A program made the position numbers and the translations under genes. A stretch of 47,828 nt of DNA. Origin: a virus. How positions within the stretch are numbered: the stretch's first letter is position 1; each line of letters starts with the position of its first letter. The notes beneath the pieces were generated by a model, which saw only the letters and a list, made by a program, of their open reading frames with translations, had not been told where the DNA came from and made no database searches. Positions 24,801-34,294 of the stretch are shown piece after piece. The DNA lies in IMG/VR virus record IMGVR_UViG_3300032265_000622, positions 1 through 47,828 of that record; one strand, 5' to 3'.

Positions 24801-27800
24801 CCAGTAAGTGCTACACAGCAGTATACTAACTTAATCACTATCAATACTACATATCCACTAACAATCGGTATGCCGGTAGTATTCAGTAATACTACCGGAC
24901 TTATGGTTGCTAACCAATTGTTCTACGTAGCAAGCATCGTTAACGGTACACAGTTTACTGTATCGGCTACTAAGGGTGGTCCAGTATATGTGCAAAATAC
25001 TACAACAGGTATCAGTGCAAACTTATATCAAGCTACTACTAACTTATATCTAAATCAACCACTTGTGTTCTTCCCAACACAAGCTACGGCATCAGTATCA
25101 AATGCTACAGCAGTGCCAACTGGTCTTACTAATATGGTATATGGTTTTACAGTATACATAAACAGCTTTAACAGCTTGATTTCATTCACTGTATCACTAT
25201 CACCTAATAGTTCGCTTCCGGGCGCAACTGCTGCAACTTCACTTTCACTATCAAGTGCTGGTACAACAAACGCATTTGCTTTCCTACCGATGCAGAATAA
25301 CGTAGTATCAAACTTTGCTTTCCAAACTGCTCCAGTAGCAGTTACAGCAACTACTGCTACTGCACCATACTTAATCACTTGCGCAAGCACAGCTGGTTTT
25401 GCACTTGGTCAACCAGTACAGTTTGACACTGCTATTGGCGGCTTAACTGTTAATACAACTTACTATGTATTAACTATTGCATCGTCAACTACATTTAACG
25501 TAAGCACTGTACCATTTGGTGGTGTCGTAGTTACTACAGCAGCTACTGGCGGTACTGGTAACGTATATCAATCAACTGCTGGATTAACAGTTGGATCTGC
25601 TATACAGTTTACTACCGCAAGCAGTTATTTTGGTTTACCAACTGATACATACAAGGCTATCGTAAACGCAAACTTTAACAGCTTATCAGCTGGTATAACT
25701 TACTATGTACAGAGCATACCAAGTTTCAATACTGTTGTATTAACACTGATCAACGCAAGTCCAGCATCGTTTGGTGCTACTACTAGCGGTACAGCAGGCA
25801 GCTACGGCGGTATTGGTATGTTACCATTAGGTGTTGGTGCATACACAGGAGCTACCATTTATATAGGTGGCGGTAATACGAGCAGCGTAACCGGTGCAGC
25901 AGTACAAGGCGCACAGAGCGGTGCTATGTACCTCAACACTATCAGTCCTGTTCCTCCGCTAGTAATTGGTACAACAACTACTACTACTAACGTGTTTACG
26001 ACACAGACTGTTAACGTAACAGCTACTTCGTCAGTCGGTAACTTGATTACTTGTGCTACGACACAGTATTTCTTCCCAGGTATGCCAGTGATATTCAGCT
26101 CAGGTCTAGGTGGATTAAATGCTAACACTACCATATACTATGTGTTAACTATACCAAGTGCAACAACATTTACTGTTTCAGCTAGCTTTAACGGTGCAGT
26201 GCAGGCACTAACTACTGGTTCTGGTGCAATATCTGTGCAGCAGGCAACATTGTTCCTACAGACTAACCAACCGGTTATATTCTACGGAACACTAGCAGGT
26301 AACCCAGTAGCAGGTACTCCATACTATGTACATGAAGTTATCAGTGCTACAACATTTACTGTTAGCCAGTATGTTAACTACAACATATTTGCTCTAGCAA
26401 CTGCATCTGTATCTAACCAGTTTAACGCAGTAACTGGTCCATATAGGCAGTATAACCTAACAGCTACAGCGGCAGCTGGTACACCAGTTTTCACGCTAGC
26501 ATCATTTAGCTTGATTGGAACACAGTCAACTAATGGTACTAACCTAGTGATAGCAAACAATACCTTTGCACTATATCCAGGTATGCCAATATCTGTAAGT
26601 GGTACATCTGGTGTGCTAGTAGCAAGCACTATCTACTATGTAACTGGTATATATGATGAGCATCGTTTCACAGTTTCAATAGCACCACCTAACCAGTATG
26701 GTTCGCCAAACAGTGTAGGCTTTATCCCAACTACAAACAGTATCATTTATCAGACACCAAACGGTACTACACTACCTGTTACTACACAGCTAACTGGTTC
26801 TGTAACACTTTATCAATCAGCAGCTAAACTACAGCTCAATCAACCAGTTATGTTCTATGGTAACTTGGGCGGTATGACTGTAGCTTCAAACGCTCTAGTA
26901 ATTGGCAGGACTTACACTATTATTTCAGTAGGTAATGCTACATTTACTTCAGTAGGTGCAGCAGCTAATACTGTAGGTACTGTGTTTACTGCAACTGCTA
27001 CTGCAAGTGGTACGACTGGTGTCGTGTATACTGGACAGATAAACACTAACTCAGTGTTACTTCCAAATACTGTTTATTATGTAATCTCAACTACTAACGC
27101 AGGTGTTGGTTCTAGTGCTGTAGCAGTATCGGCAACACCAACATATGCAGGAACTAACATTACTTCATATATCACTGGTGTTACTGTCGCTTCACCCGGT
27201 GTGTTTAGTACTTCAGGTTTACCATTTACATTAGTGCAGGGACAGGCTATTACAATAACCGGTTCAGCTAGTGCGTCACTAACTGGTGCTGGTACAACAG
27301 CACCAAACCGCACACTTTATGTAACTGGTGTAAGTGGTACTTCATTCTCATTAGAACCATATCCAGGTAACGGTGCTGTTGCTAACGCTTCTTCAACTAG
27401 CGTAAGTGGTTGGACATTTACACTAAATGGCATCAATCCAAATATCGCAGTCAACTTGCAATCAGCAGGTTCGGCAGCACTTGGACTAACTACAGCAGGT
27501 GGTACTAATGCTGCAATGACAATGGTTCCGATGATGAGCAATGTTACTGCACCAAATGTGTTCCAAGCACAACCACTACCGATCGTATCAACAAGCGGTG
27601 GCGGTGCTTATACATTTACTACAGGTGTAATGACTGTAGCTTATGCTACTTCGATAGGTTCTAACTTAATAACTTGCTTATCAACAGCAGGCTTAACAGT
27701 TGGTATGCCAATATCGTTCAGTGCTACATTAGGTAACATCTCAAGTGCTACAACTTATTATGTGTTGACTGTAAACAGCTCAACAACATTTACAGTAGCA

Positions 27801-30035
27801 ACTACTTGGGGCGGCCAGGTGCTAGTATTAACTAATGCTTACAACTACTCATATGTAAACGCTTCAACTGCTAACCTAACACTTGGTCAACCAATGGTGT
27901 TTACTGGGTCAGTATTTGGTGGCATAATAGCATACCAAACATACTATGTAGCAACTATACCAAGCACTACTACATTTACCCTCGCTAACAGTTTAGCTTC
28001 AGCGATCGGTATCGGTGGTAGCAGTACTGCTGTACAGAATACAACAGCAACAGGATATATGTTAGCGTATGCTGCAACTGGTAGCACCACAACAACAGGT
28101 GCTGTAGTTGGTGGTGTTACTACTGGTGCATTTGGTTCAATTAGTTCAAGCACATATGGACTAGTAATTGGTCAACAGTATATGATTACTTCGATCGGTT
28201 CTACAACTTGGACTACATATGGTGCAGCTACAAATACTGTAGGTACTATCTTTACTGCAACTGCACAAGGTGCAGCATACGGTGGTAGTGGTACATACAA
28301 CATTGGTGCAGGTACTGGTACTGCGGTCGAGATAGTAGGACTAGTAGGCAATATGAATGCTAGCATCGCATCAAATGCACCTGCAGTATTCGTAGGACCA
28401 ACTATCACTGTAACAGGCATCAACGGTACACAGCTTTACACACCAGGTAGCACAAACTATCTAGCTGTTGGTCAGGCTGTAGTGTTCACTGGTTATACAT
28501 TCATAAGCGGTATCACAGCTGGTCAGACCTATTACATACAGAGTATCGTAAGCAGCAACGTATTCACACTAAGCGCAACTAACGGTGGTGGTGTATTAAC
28601 ATTCACTACTGGTAGTAATACACTAACTATGCAGATCCTAAACAGCATCGGTACAAGCTTAGTTCCATACCAGACTTACTTCACACAGAGTGTTCCAAAC
28701 CCAATAGCTTGGAGCATCAGCAGCACTAACGTACAGGCTCCGGCTATAACAATAAGTGCTACTGCAACTGGTACAGCAATAACTACTGGAGCTTATACAG
28801 TAACAGCAGTTTCTGCGACAGGTAACTTAATCACTACAGCATCAACAGCTGGTTTAACAGTTGGTCAACCTGTAGTGTTCCCAACTACGGTGCTAGGTAA
28901 CTTAGTAGCAACTACTATCTACTATGTGCAGAACATTTATAGTTCTACACAGTTTAGCATAGCTACTTCGTTGACTGCACAAGCATTTAACCCAGGAACT
29001 GCAACAGGTAGTGTGACTATGTATATCGCAACAGCTAACTTAGCAGTTGGACAACAGGTTAACTTCTCAGGATCAGTGGGTGCAAGCGGTCTTGTAGTAG
29101 GCGCTAACTACTACATACAGAGCCTAAATGCTAACGGGTATCAGTTTACTCTAGCAAGCACAGTAGGTGGTAGTGCTCTATCGTGGACTGCTGCTACACT
29201 AGCTAACGCTGCAACAGCTAACTTCGTAATAAATGCTTTACCTTTAGCTACTTCACAGACTGCAACTGTAAGCTATCAGAGCAACATATTAACACTAGCA
29301 ACTGGTAGCAGCACACAGTACTTGTTACCAAACCAACCGGTAGTGTTTACAAACACTAGCGGTGCTAACTGGAGCAGCTTAAATACTCTGCTTACATTAG
29401 CAAGTGCTACTGTTCCTGCAGCAAGCTCTGCATATGTTGTAACTACAACTACTACTAGCTCAAACGTTATTACAGTTAACTATGTGACTAGCAACACTGC
29501 TGCAAGGACAGCTACGACACTAACAACTGGTGCGTTCCCTGCACTAACACTCAACCAACCGGTTGTGTTTATAGGAACAGGTTCAGACGCTATAGTAGTA
29601 AACCAGACTTATTATATACAGAGTATAACAGCTGGTACAGGTATTACTATATCAACTACACCAGGCGGTGCAGCAGTTGCGATGTCAGGTACTTCACCAA
29701 CAGCAGGTTCATTACTAATGATTCCAGCTTACTATGTGAAGGCAGTTACTAGCAGTAATACACTGCAACTAACAGCTACACCAGGCGGCGCAGCGGTGAA
29801 TATACCAACATTCTACGCACAAGGTACTAACATCGTACAGATGACACCAATGCCAATGAACACAGACTTCATCTACGGTGACGTAGCTGTAGCTGCACAG
29901 ACACAGGTAACTGCGAACGGTATACTAGTACCACCAAACACTTACTTGTATGCTTCAGCAGGTCTAACAGTATTTGGTTCTAACGCACAGAGCGGTATAA
30001 ACGCTATAGCGATAGGTGTACAGGACCTAGTATAA
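21822..30035 (+). CDS. Giant repeat protein (2737 aa) with split beta-sandwich ends
   Basis: One uninterrupted 8.2-kb frame with AGGAG upstream. Composition is extreme: Thr, Ala, Val, Gly, Ser, Ile and Asn dominate and charged residues are very rare. At least 20 units share 'L-x-V-G-Q-P-V-x-F... G-G-[LI]... T-x-Y-Y-[VI]-x-x-I... F-x-V-S... G-G'. Several are grouped behind a leader like 'S-x-V-T-N-A-F-T... I-T-A-T... L-I-T-C-A-S-T'. Three copies of a second module ('YTIISVGNATFTSVGAAANT' then VGTVFTAT) lie at about 23214, 26896 and 28159. The N-terminal 60 residues ('VIVNTTFVNRTGTANKARLA') and C-terminal 60 ('DFIYGDVAVAAQTQVTANGI' then LVPPNTYLYASA) together look like one small phage beta-sandwich protein interrupted by the repeats. 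Probably a long fibre or surface adhesin; no enzyme motif. Host and receptor are unknown. Confidence 0.7.
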   Translation: MTTAAKYGAQDLNGNPVNYQQLVNPANTGPSNVIVNTTFVNRTGTANKARLALSSTALVPQTVSSTQGLYPITANQTNNAASVETQQILTIGSTSSVTNAFTTAPITITATTAGTNQLTCVNTVTLSVGQPVVFAASIGGLQANINYYVLNIVSNTNFTVSNVWNGAIVSLITQTTNVLMYQSTANLAVGMPIQFHGTPFGGVAYNFNYYINTIPTNNSFTVTAVAGSGTAFALTTNTLGTFSPFNAVPLTGTSFNPTINNPAALNVSNVVSATYNSVQGLSVGYANSTGNILATAPISIYSIYNQNVSAAPYNPAFILCSSTLTLTIGMPVVITAGANLGSLTSGTIYYVSQILSSIAFNVSTTPGGPVLPMSSVTPVGCVMQQATTFLQPGQPIVFNGNGTYGAGVANQAGVGGQLFGNLNVNQPYYVLTIPTATTFTVSATPGGSAVTLFTDGANGTIITAGNFKIGQQYVIVNTGSTTFTTIGSGFNTQGTVFVATGPGTGTGTAMVATTYVAGGSLVTGVTYAIGFLGSVTSANVNTAAGTTASSINIQGNTSNYSAIGGFTYANPTGSAAANNQVVSYFVATTTTTASGVFIPINPAITTNAINIATPLTIASSSAVTNAFTMAAVQATATSATTGYITCASTNTFAIGAPIVFDTSFSTITAGTAYYVLTIASATTFQVSATPGGALYPLTTTSAQTVNIYQATTNLFVNAPVIFTGTVIGGITSGQIYYVQNLLTTTVGGAAIPNSFTITNIYGGTSALTLTTASGSMVANITPVVPTVNVNASTASGSLTVGGVLGTYTNYFTTQYATCSATAGVGPYEITVNTTSWMAVGQPVVFSSINSGSAVFASGAIGSTGLTAGTTYYVVSIDSLTAFQVSATYGGTPVALGATTQTMYVYQSTANLNVGQPIVFTGSSATDSNIALNTTYYVNSVLGPAYFTITNTIYGTNFVLAGSGTNVNSVQIGPRPVMTISATVTSSGVTMMTFPVSATQQYTNLITINTTYPLTIGMPVVFSNTTGLMVANQLFYVASIVNGTQFTVSATKGGPVYVQNTTTGISANLYQATTNLYLNQPLVFFPTQATASVSNATAVPTGLTNMVYGFTVYINSFNSLISFTVSLSPNSSLPGATAATSLSLSSAGTTNAFAFLPMQNNVVSNFAFQTAPVAVTATTATAPYLITCASTAGFALGQPVQFDTAIGGLTVNTTYYVLTIASSTTFNVSTVPFGGVVVTTAATGGTGNVYQSTAGLTVGSAIQFTTASSYFGLPTDTYKAIVNANFNSLSAGITYYVQSIPSFNTVVLTLINASPASFGATTSGTAGSYGGIGMLPLGVGAYTGATIYIGGGNTSSVTGAAVQGAQSGAMYLNTISPVPPLVIGTTTTTTNVFTTQTVNVTATSSVGNLITCATTQYFFPGMPVIFSSGLGGLNANTTIYYVLTIPSATTFTVSASFNGAVQALTTGSGAISVQQATLFLQTNQPVIFYGTLAGNPVAGTPYYVHEVISATTFTVSQYVNYNIFALATASVSNQFNAVTGPYRQYNLTATAAAGTPVFTLASFSLIGTQSTNGTNLVIANNTFALYPGMPISVSGTSGVLVASTIYYVTGIYDEHRFTVSIAPPNQYGSPNSVGFIPTTNSIIYQTPNGTTLPVTTQLTGSVTLYQSAAKLQLNQPVMFYGNLGGMTVASNALVIGRTYTIISVGNATFTSVGAAANTVGTVFTATATASGTTGVVYTGQINTNSVLLPNTVYYVISTTNAGVGSSAVAVSATPTYAGTNITSYITGVTVASPGVFSTSGLPFTLVQGQAITITGSASASLTGAGTTAPNRTLYVTGVSGTSFSLEPYPGNGAVANASSTSVSGWTFTLNGINPNIAVNLQSAGSAALGLTTAGGTNAAMTMVPMMSNVTAPNVFQAQPLPIVSTSGGGAYTFTTGVMTVAYATSIGSNLITCLSTAGLTVGMPISFSATLGNISSATTYYVLTVNSSTTFTVATTWGGQVLVLTNAYNYSYVNASTANLTLGQPMVFTGSVFGGIIAYQTYYVATIPSTTTFTLANSLASAIGIGGSSTAVQNTTATGYMLAYAATGSTTTTGAVVGGVTTGAFGSISSSTYGLVIGQQYMITSIGSTTWTTYGAATNTVGTIFTATAQGAAYGGSGTYNIGAGTGTAVEIVGLVGNMNASIASNAPAVFVGPTITVTGINGTQLYTPGSTNYLAVGQAVVFTGYTFISGITAGQTYYIQSIVSSNVFTLSATNGGGVLTFTTGSNTLTMQILNSIGTSLVPYQTYFTQSVPNPIAWSISSTNVQAPAITISATATGTAITTGAYTVTAVSATGNLITTASTAGLTVGQPVVFPTTVLGNLVATTIYYVQNIYSSTQFSIATSLTAQAFNPGTATGSVTMYIATANLAVGQQVNFSGSVGASGLVVGANYYIQSLNANGYQFTLASTVGGSALSWTAATLANAATANFVINALPLATSQTATVSYQSNILTLATGSSTQYLLPNQPVVFTNTSGANWSSLNTLLTLASATVPAASSAYVVTTTTTSSNVITVNYVTSNTAARTATTLTTGAFPALTLNQPVVFIGTGSDAIVVNQTYYIQSITAGTGITISTTPGGAAVAMSGTSPTAGSLLMIPAYYVKAVTSSNTLQLTATPGGAAVNIPTFYAQGTNIVQMTPMPMNTDFIYGDVAVAAQTQVTANGILVPPNTYLYASAGLTVFGSNAQSGINAIAIGVQDLV
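22080..29850 (+). repeat. Inserted module array inside the giant protein
   Basis: By reading the translation I count at least 20 units with a YYV or YYI core ('TYYVLTIASSTTFNVS', 'TYYIQSIVSSNVFTLS', 'IYYVQNIYSSTQFSIA' and others). Units tend to alternate between an 'ITCASTxxL' type and a 'YQSTANL' type. DNA-level copies differ at many positions, so the array is old or under diversification. The limits given are approximate. Confidence 0.75.
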
Positions 30036-30062
30036 TAGACTAGACTGATGCATTAAAGATTT

Positions 30063-30102
30063 TAAATCTCGGTAGCTTAACCACTACCGAGATTTATTTT
30101 TT
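30063..30102 (+). terminator. Intrinsic terminator after the giant gene
   Basis: TAAATCTCGGTAG and CTACCGAGATTTA form a 13-bp perfect stem (30063-30075 and 30084-30096) with an 8-nt loop, followed by TTTTTT. It ends the transcript 30-60 bases after the stop at 30035. Confidence 0.93.
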
Positions 30103-30108
30103 GTAGCG

Positions 30109-30116
30109 AATAAATA
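30109..30116 (+). promoter_or_regulatory. Late promoter after the terminator
   Basis: AATAAATA directly after the terminator and 19 bases before the ATG at 30136. The terminator/promoter pair insulates the next fibre gene from read-through. Confidence 0.6.
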
Positions 30117-30135
30117 TACTGGGTGATCAAAAAAT

Positions 30136-33100
30136 ATGACAAACACAGCGCTATTTAAAAAAGGTACTAAATCGACACTGCAACTAGTGCAAGGCACTAA
30201 TCTCTCTTATCAAAATCTAGGCGTAGCGATATACAATCCTACACAGATAGATCAATGGAATTTAGGAGATTTTGTTTCTGCTGATTATATCATAAACGCA
30301 GAATTCAGTAACAATGAAAGAGAAACCATACACGCTACTCTCGTAGCTATGCCTGGACAGAGCAGTGTTACTGTGTATGCTAGAACTAGTCTCTCTAGGC
30401 AGCTGCTAAATGTTAGTTCGAATGCGACTAATTCTTATGCACAGCTTATCGTAGAACCAGCAAGTGCAGCAGTACAAGGTAGCGTGGTCACTATATTTGC
30501 CAATTATGCGAAAACAACACAACCACTAGTTCCGATTAACTCACCGGCTACAGCTAATTCTTGCAGTTGGTCAGCCATTTCTAATGCTACTAGTTTAAAC
30601 ATAACAGTAGCCAATCTAACGGGAAATATACAAGTTGGACAGATAGTTAGCAATGCCAATCTACCAAGTACTGCGCTAGTGACTGCTTGGAACAGTTTAA
30701 CTAACACCCTCACTATAGGAAATTTTGTAGCTACAGCATTTAGTTCACAATCTAATCAAAAGATAATTTTTACGACAGGACCTAGCCAATTATTAAATTT
30801 AACTAATACTATCGCTCCTAACAAATCTTTTGGTTCGATATATGTTCCTGGACAACAGCCTATAGTAGCAGAAATCACCAATGATACTTTTGATATAGTA
30901 GCAGGATATGGTATAAAAATAATCACACAATCTGCTTATCAAAAACTCACTATCTCAAATCAGGCCATTACTGCGTTATCTGTTAGCGGCCAACCTAGCC
31001 TAGATGCTACTATCAGCGGGGTTAATAATGTAAAAATAGTCGCAGGAAATGGCATAACCTTAGCAACAAATCCATTGACTATGGCCCTAACTATAAGTGC
31101 TAACGGTATTACTACTACTACAGATGATTCGGTTTCTTACAGTTCTAGCAATTTTACTATAAAAGGCGCGAACGGATTATCTACTAGTACAGCTAATGGT
31201 ATCATAACTATCAATAATACCACTACAGGGTATAGCAATTTTACAGATGGTACTACGACTACTACGGCAACATCTAGATCAGCAACTTTCAGGATAAGAA
31301 GTGGTACTGGTATAACTGCAACAGTTACAGCAGATGGTGTTTTAATTACTAATAACGGAGTACTAACTGTAGCAGGATTAAATGGGTCTATAACAGTTGA
31401 TCAATTGATATCCGCTATCAATACTTCTGCGATATCTAGTATCAATCTACCTATCGGTTCTTTAACTCCTAGCACCGGTACATTTACTAGCGTCAATGCT
31501 AGTGGGTTACTAAACGTAGGAGGTGTGTTAACAGTAACTGGCGCAGCGATATTTAACAATGGATTGACTGTAAATCTTGGAAACACAACAAATATCAACG
31601 GACCATTCATAGCTAGCTCAACTGCGAATATAAATGGTGCTTTAACTGTAGCTAGCACATCTTCTTTTACTGGTGCCTTAACTGCATCAAGCAATGCTAC
31701 ATTTACTGGTAACACTAATATTACTGGTACCCTTACTACACAGCAAGCACAAGAATTATATGTACCCATCACTAATATAGGTTCAACTATTTCTTTTAAT
31801 TTTATCAATGGTGCTATCTATCTAATCAATACACCAACTTCTAACTTTACAGCAGCATTTACCAACGTGCCTACTACTAGTCCGTATACTATTTCAGTAT
31901 CTATGTTATTATATCAAGGCTCTAGTGCAGGATATATACCAACTATATTATCTATTAACGGTGTTATACAGACTATACGCTGGCAGGGCGGCTCGCAGCC
32001 ATCCGCTACTGCGAGTCATATACAGATAGTGAGTTTTGTTTTCGTTGTTAATACTACAACAACGCTAGCTAACGGAACAGTAGAAATATTGGCACTACAG
32101 AGCGCAACTGTTACACAAGATAATTCACCGAATGCTGTAACATTAGCTAATACCGGATCGGTCTCATCTCAGAATAGTACCATACCATTTGCAGCAACAT
32201 ATGCATCACAGTTCAATGGTTCAAACTATCTAAGATATAATTCTGCTGCTTATGCACTAGGTTCTGCTAATTGGACTATAGAATTTTTTGTTTATACAAC
32301 AGTATCACCGAGCACTACAAGCGTTCAGGGATTATTCAGTTTAGAAACTAACCAATATGTCACAGGAAATACTGCTAGCGATATACAGGTATTCTTAGCT
32401 AGCGGCGGTAATAAAACACAGCTTTTAACCGCTCAGTCAGTGGGTGTTACTACAGATAACTCGGTCAATTCTTTATCAATAACTAACACTGGTTCAGTTA
32501 CATCAGGAAATACAACTATACCTTTTGGATCTACATATAGTTCACAATTTTCCGGTACTAATCGCCTAACTGTAATTTCATCTGCATTGTCACCTAGTTT
32601 AAGTAATTTCACTATTGAATTTTGGGTTTATACTACTACTAGTTCTACACAACAAGGACTATTCGGCTTAGGTGCTACTACTACTCCGGCATTCACAGCA
32701 CAGGTAGGGTTAAGTATAAACGCTAGCAATCAATGGGTACTATATGCCAACGGAGTTTCAGGAGGCACAGTTTCGACTGCAACTGTAAGCACTTCTACTT
32801 GGTACCATGCGGTTGTAGAAAGGAACCAAACAACTACTACCTTAGCAATCAATGGAACAACAGTTATAACAGTAGCAAATGATATTACGAATTATACCAG
32901 TTATACTACTCTTTCAATAGGAGTCAACGGCGGTATAAGTCTATCAGCTAACGGATTAGTTGGATATATCAGTAATTTCCGTTTGGTGATAGGTAACGCT
33001 GTATACACCTCACCATTTACTCCTCCAGGTGTAGCATTAACTGCTACACAGACAGCAGGAACAAATATTTCAGCTATCACAGGAATCGCACCAACCACTA

Positions 33101-33504
33101 GTAGCGGAATATATGTAACTGCCAACGGTGGAACCTATTATACAAATACAACTATATCTGCAAATACCTGGTATCACATGGCATTAGTTAAGAACGGTAC
33201 TACAGATACACTCTATCTAGCAGGTACGAGCATATGGAGCACGACAAGCGATAGTACCAATTATACTGGAACTTATCTATCGTTAGGAAACAGCGGCGGC
33301 GGCAACTCTGTAGGTGTTTATCCGACAGGAATAACAGGCTATCTATCAAATTTCCGTATAACTGCAAACGTAGCAGTATATACAGGAACATTTACTCCAC
33401 CGGCCGTTGCATTAGCTACAACACAGTCTAGCGGCACTAATATTTCAGCTATAACTACTACATCTGGTTATACAGTTTTAGGTTCACTGACGGATTATAA
33501 CTAA
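30136..33504 (+). CDS. Fibre protein with LamG/concanavalin-like domains
   Basis: A 1122-aa protein. The N-terminal 130 residues ('FKKGTKSTLQLVQGTNLSYQ' then NLGVAIYNP) look like an attachment domain. The middle (about 280-560) contains fibre repeats such as 'LPIGSLTPSTGTFTSVNASG'. From about 650 on there are LamG-type jelly-roll features: 'YASQFNGSNYLRY', 'NWTIEFFVYTT', 'FTIEFWVYTT', 'STWYHAVVERN', 'NTWYHMALVKNG', 'GYISNFRLVIGNAVYT'. A complete LamG unit (about 770-983) is flanked by what read as the N- and C-terminal halves of another, so one jelly roll may be inserted in the other. LamG folds often bind glycans, which suits a receptor-binding role. GGGTGAT is a possible Shine-Dalgarno. Confidence 0.7.
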   Translation: MTNTALFKKGTKSTLQLVQGTNLSYQNLGVAIYNPTQIDQWNLGDFVSADYIINAEFSNNERETIHATLVAMPGQSSVTVYARTSLSRQLLNVSSNATNSYAQLIVEPASAAVQGSVVTIFANYAKTTQPLVPINSPATANSCSWSAISNATSLNITVANLTGNIQVGQIVSNANLPSTALVTAWNSLTNTLTIGNFVATAFSSQSNQKIIFTTGPSQLLNLTNTIAPNKSFGSIYVPGQQPIVAEITNDTFDIVAGYGIKIITQSAYQKLTISNQAITALSVSGQPSLDATISGVNNVKIVAGNGITLATNPLTMALTISANGITTTTDDSVSYSSSNFTIKGANGLSTSTANGIITINNTTTGYSNFTDGTTTTTATSRSATFRIRSGTGITATVTADGVLITNNGVLTVAGLNGSITVDQLISAINTSAISSINLPIGSLTPSTGTFTSVNASGLLNVGGVLTVTGAAIFNNGLTVNLGNTTNINGPFIASSTANINGALTVASTSSFTGALTASSNATFTGNTNITGTLTTQQAQELYVPITNIGSTISFNFINGAIYLINTPTSNFTAAFTNVPTTSPYTISVSMLLYQGSSAGYIPTILSINGVIQTIRWQGGSQPSATASHIQIVSFVFVVNTTTTLANGTVEILALQSATVTQDNSPNAVTLANTGSVSSQNSTIPFAATYASQFNGSNYLRYNSAAYALGSANWTIEFFVYTTVSPSTTSVQGLFSLETNQYVTGNTASDIQVFLASGGNKTQLLTAQSVGVTTDNSVNSLSITNTGSVTSGNTTIPFGSTYSSQFSGTNRLTVISSALSPSLSNFTIEFWVYTTTSSTQQGLFGLGATTTPAFTAQVGLSINASNQWVLYANGVSGGTVSTATVSTSTWYHAVVERNQTTTTLAINGTTVITVANDITNYTSYTTLSIGVNGGISLSANGLVGYISNFRLVIGNAVYTSPFTPPGVALTATQTAGTNISAITGIAPTTSSGIYVTANGGTYYTNTTISANTWYHMALVKNGTTDTLYLAGTSIWSTTSDSTNYTGTYLSLGNSGGGNSVGVYPTGITGYLSNFRITANVAVYTGTFTPPAVALATTQSSGTNISAITTTSGYTVLGSLTDYN

Positions 33505-33512
33505 TGAGAGAA

Positions 33513-33520
33513 CATAAATA
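33513..33520 (+). promoter_or_regulatory. Late promoter for the 244-aa fibre gene
   Basis: CATAAATA, 21 bases before the ATG at 33542; AAGGA serves as the Shine-Dalgarno. Confidence 0.65.
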
Positions 33521-33541
33521 CAAGACAAGGAATTTTGAAAC

Positions 33542-34276
33542 ATGGCCAATTTAGTTAGTCCTTTTACGATTAATCCGTTACAATCAGCTTCTGGATTCTT
33601 AAGTCCAGGTTATACTGTTGATTCTAACGGAAACCTCACAATGAGTGGAAACTTAATTGTAACTTCCGGAACTATATCATTAGGATCTAACAATATAGTA
33701 TTAACTGCTACTACACTAGGCAGTGGAATCACTAACAGTAGTTTAACCAATCTAGGAACGTTAACTGCATTAACGGTTAGCGGAACTACAACAATGACTG
33801 GTCCTATAACTATAGCACCAGCTACTGTTCCGGGAACTATCAACAATGTGATCATTGGATCCGCTACTCCAACTAGTGCTACCTTTACTAATTTAACCGC
33901 TACGGGAAATATAAATCTAAGCCCAACTGGTGCAAGCACCTATACTATTTCACCTACAGCAACTGGATCAATAAACAATATGGCTATTGGGTCGTCAACG
34001 GCTGCTAGTGGTAGTTTCACTACCTTAGCTAGTAGCGGAGTGCTTACGATAACTAATACTACTGCCGCAACTAATTCTGTCACAGGCGCATTAGTGGTAG
34101 CAGGCGGAGTTGGTATCACGGGTAACACATATATCGCAGGAAATTTAATAGTTAGTGGAACTATAAGTGATAGCGGGGAAATTGTTACAGGAAATGTTAC
34201 AGTTACAGGTACTGAAACCATCGGCGGTATAAACATAAAATCACTAGCTATAGCTATGTCCGTGGCACTGAGCTAA
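33542..34276 (+). CDS. Short tail fibre protein
   Basis: A 244-aa fibre protein with typical short beta repeats: 'NGNLTMSGNLIVTSGTISLG', 'NLGTLTALTVSGTTTMTGPI', 'VIIGSATPTSATFTNLTATG', 'MAIGSSTAASGSFTTLASSG' and 'GALVVAGGVGITGNTYIAGN'. The 'I-G-x-x-[TA]-P-x-[ST]-[AG]-x-F-T-x-L' pattern is widespread in cyanophage and other marine T4-like fibres. No charged catalytic residues are visible. Residues 1-25 probably attach to a partner. It is cotranscribed with the 1823-aa gene 18 bases downstream, which has no late promoter of its own. Confidence 0.7.
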   Translation: MANLVSPFTINPLQSASGFLSPGYTVDSNGNLTMSGNLIVTSGTISLGSNNIVLTATTLGSGITNSSLTNLGTLTALTVSGTTTMTGPITIAPATVPGTINNVIIGSATPTSATFTNLTATGNINLSPTGASTYTISPTATGSINNMAIGSSTAASGSFTTLASSGVLTITNTTAATNSVTGALVVAGGVGITGNTYIAGNLIVSGTISDSGEIVTGNVTVTGTETIGGINIKSLAIAMSVALS

Positions 34277-34294
34277 CCATAGAAGAGGAAGAAA

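Noticed and set aside
22000-30000. Many 60-110-codon frames on the minus strand inside fibre genes
   Set aside because: They mirror Thr/Ala/Val-rich codons of the plus strand, have no ribosome sites and show no protein-like conservation; treated as shadows. Likewise the 279-codon frame at 3007-3846.
21822-30035. CRISPR array or DNA tandem repeat in the repeat-rich gene
   Set aside because: Repeats are protein modules in one open frame, with diverged DNA and no constant spacer/repeat lengths.
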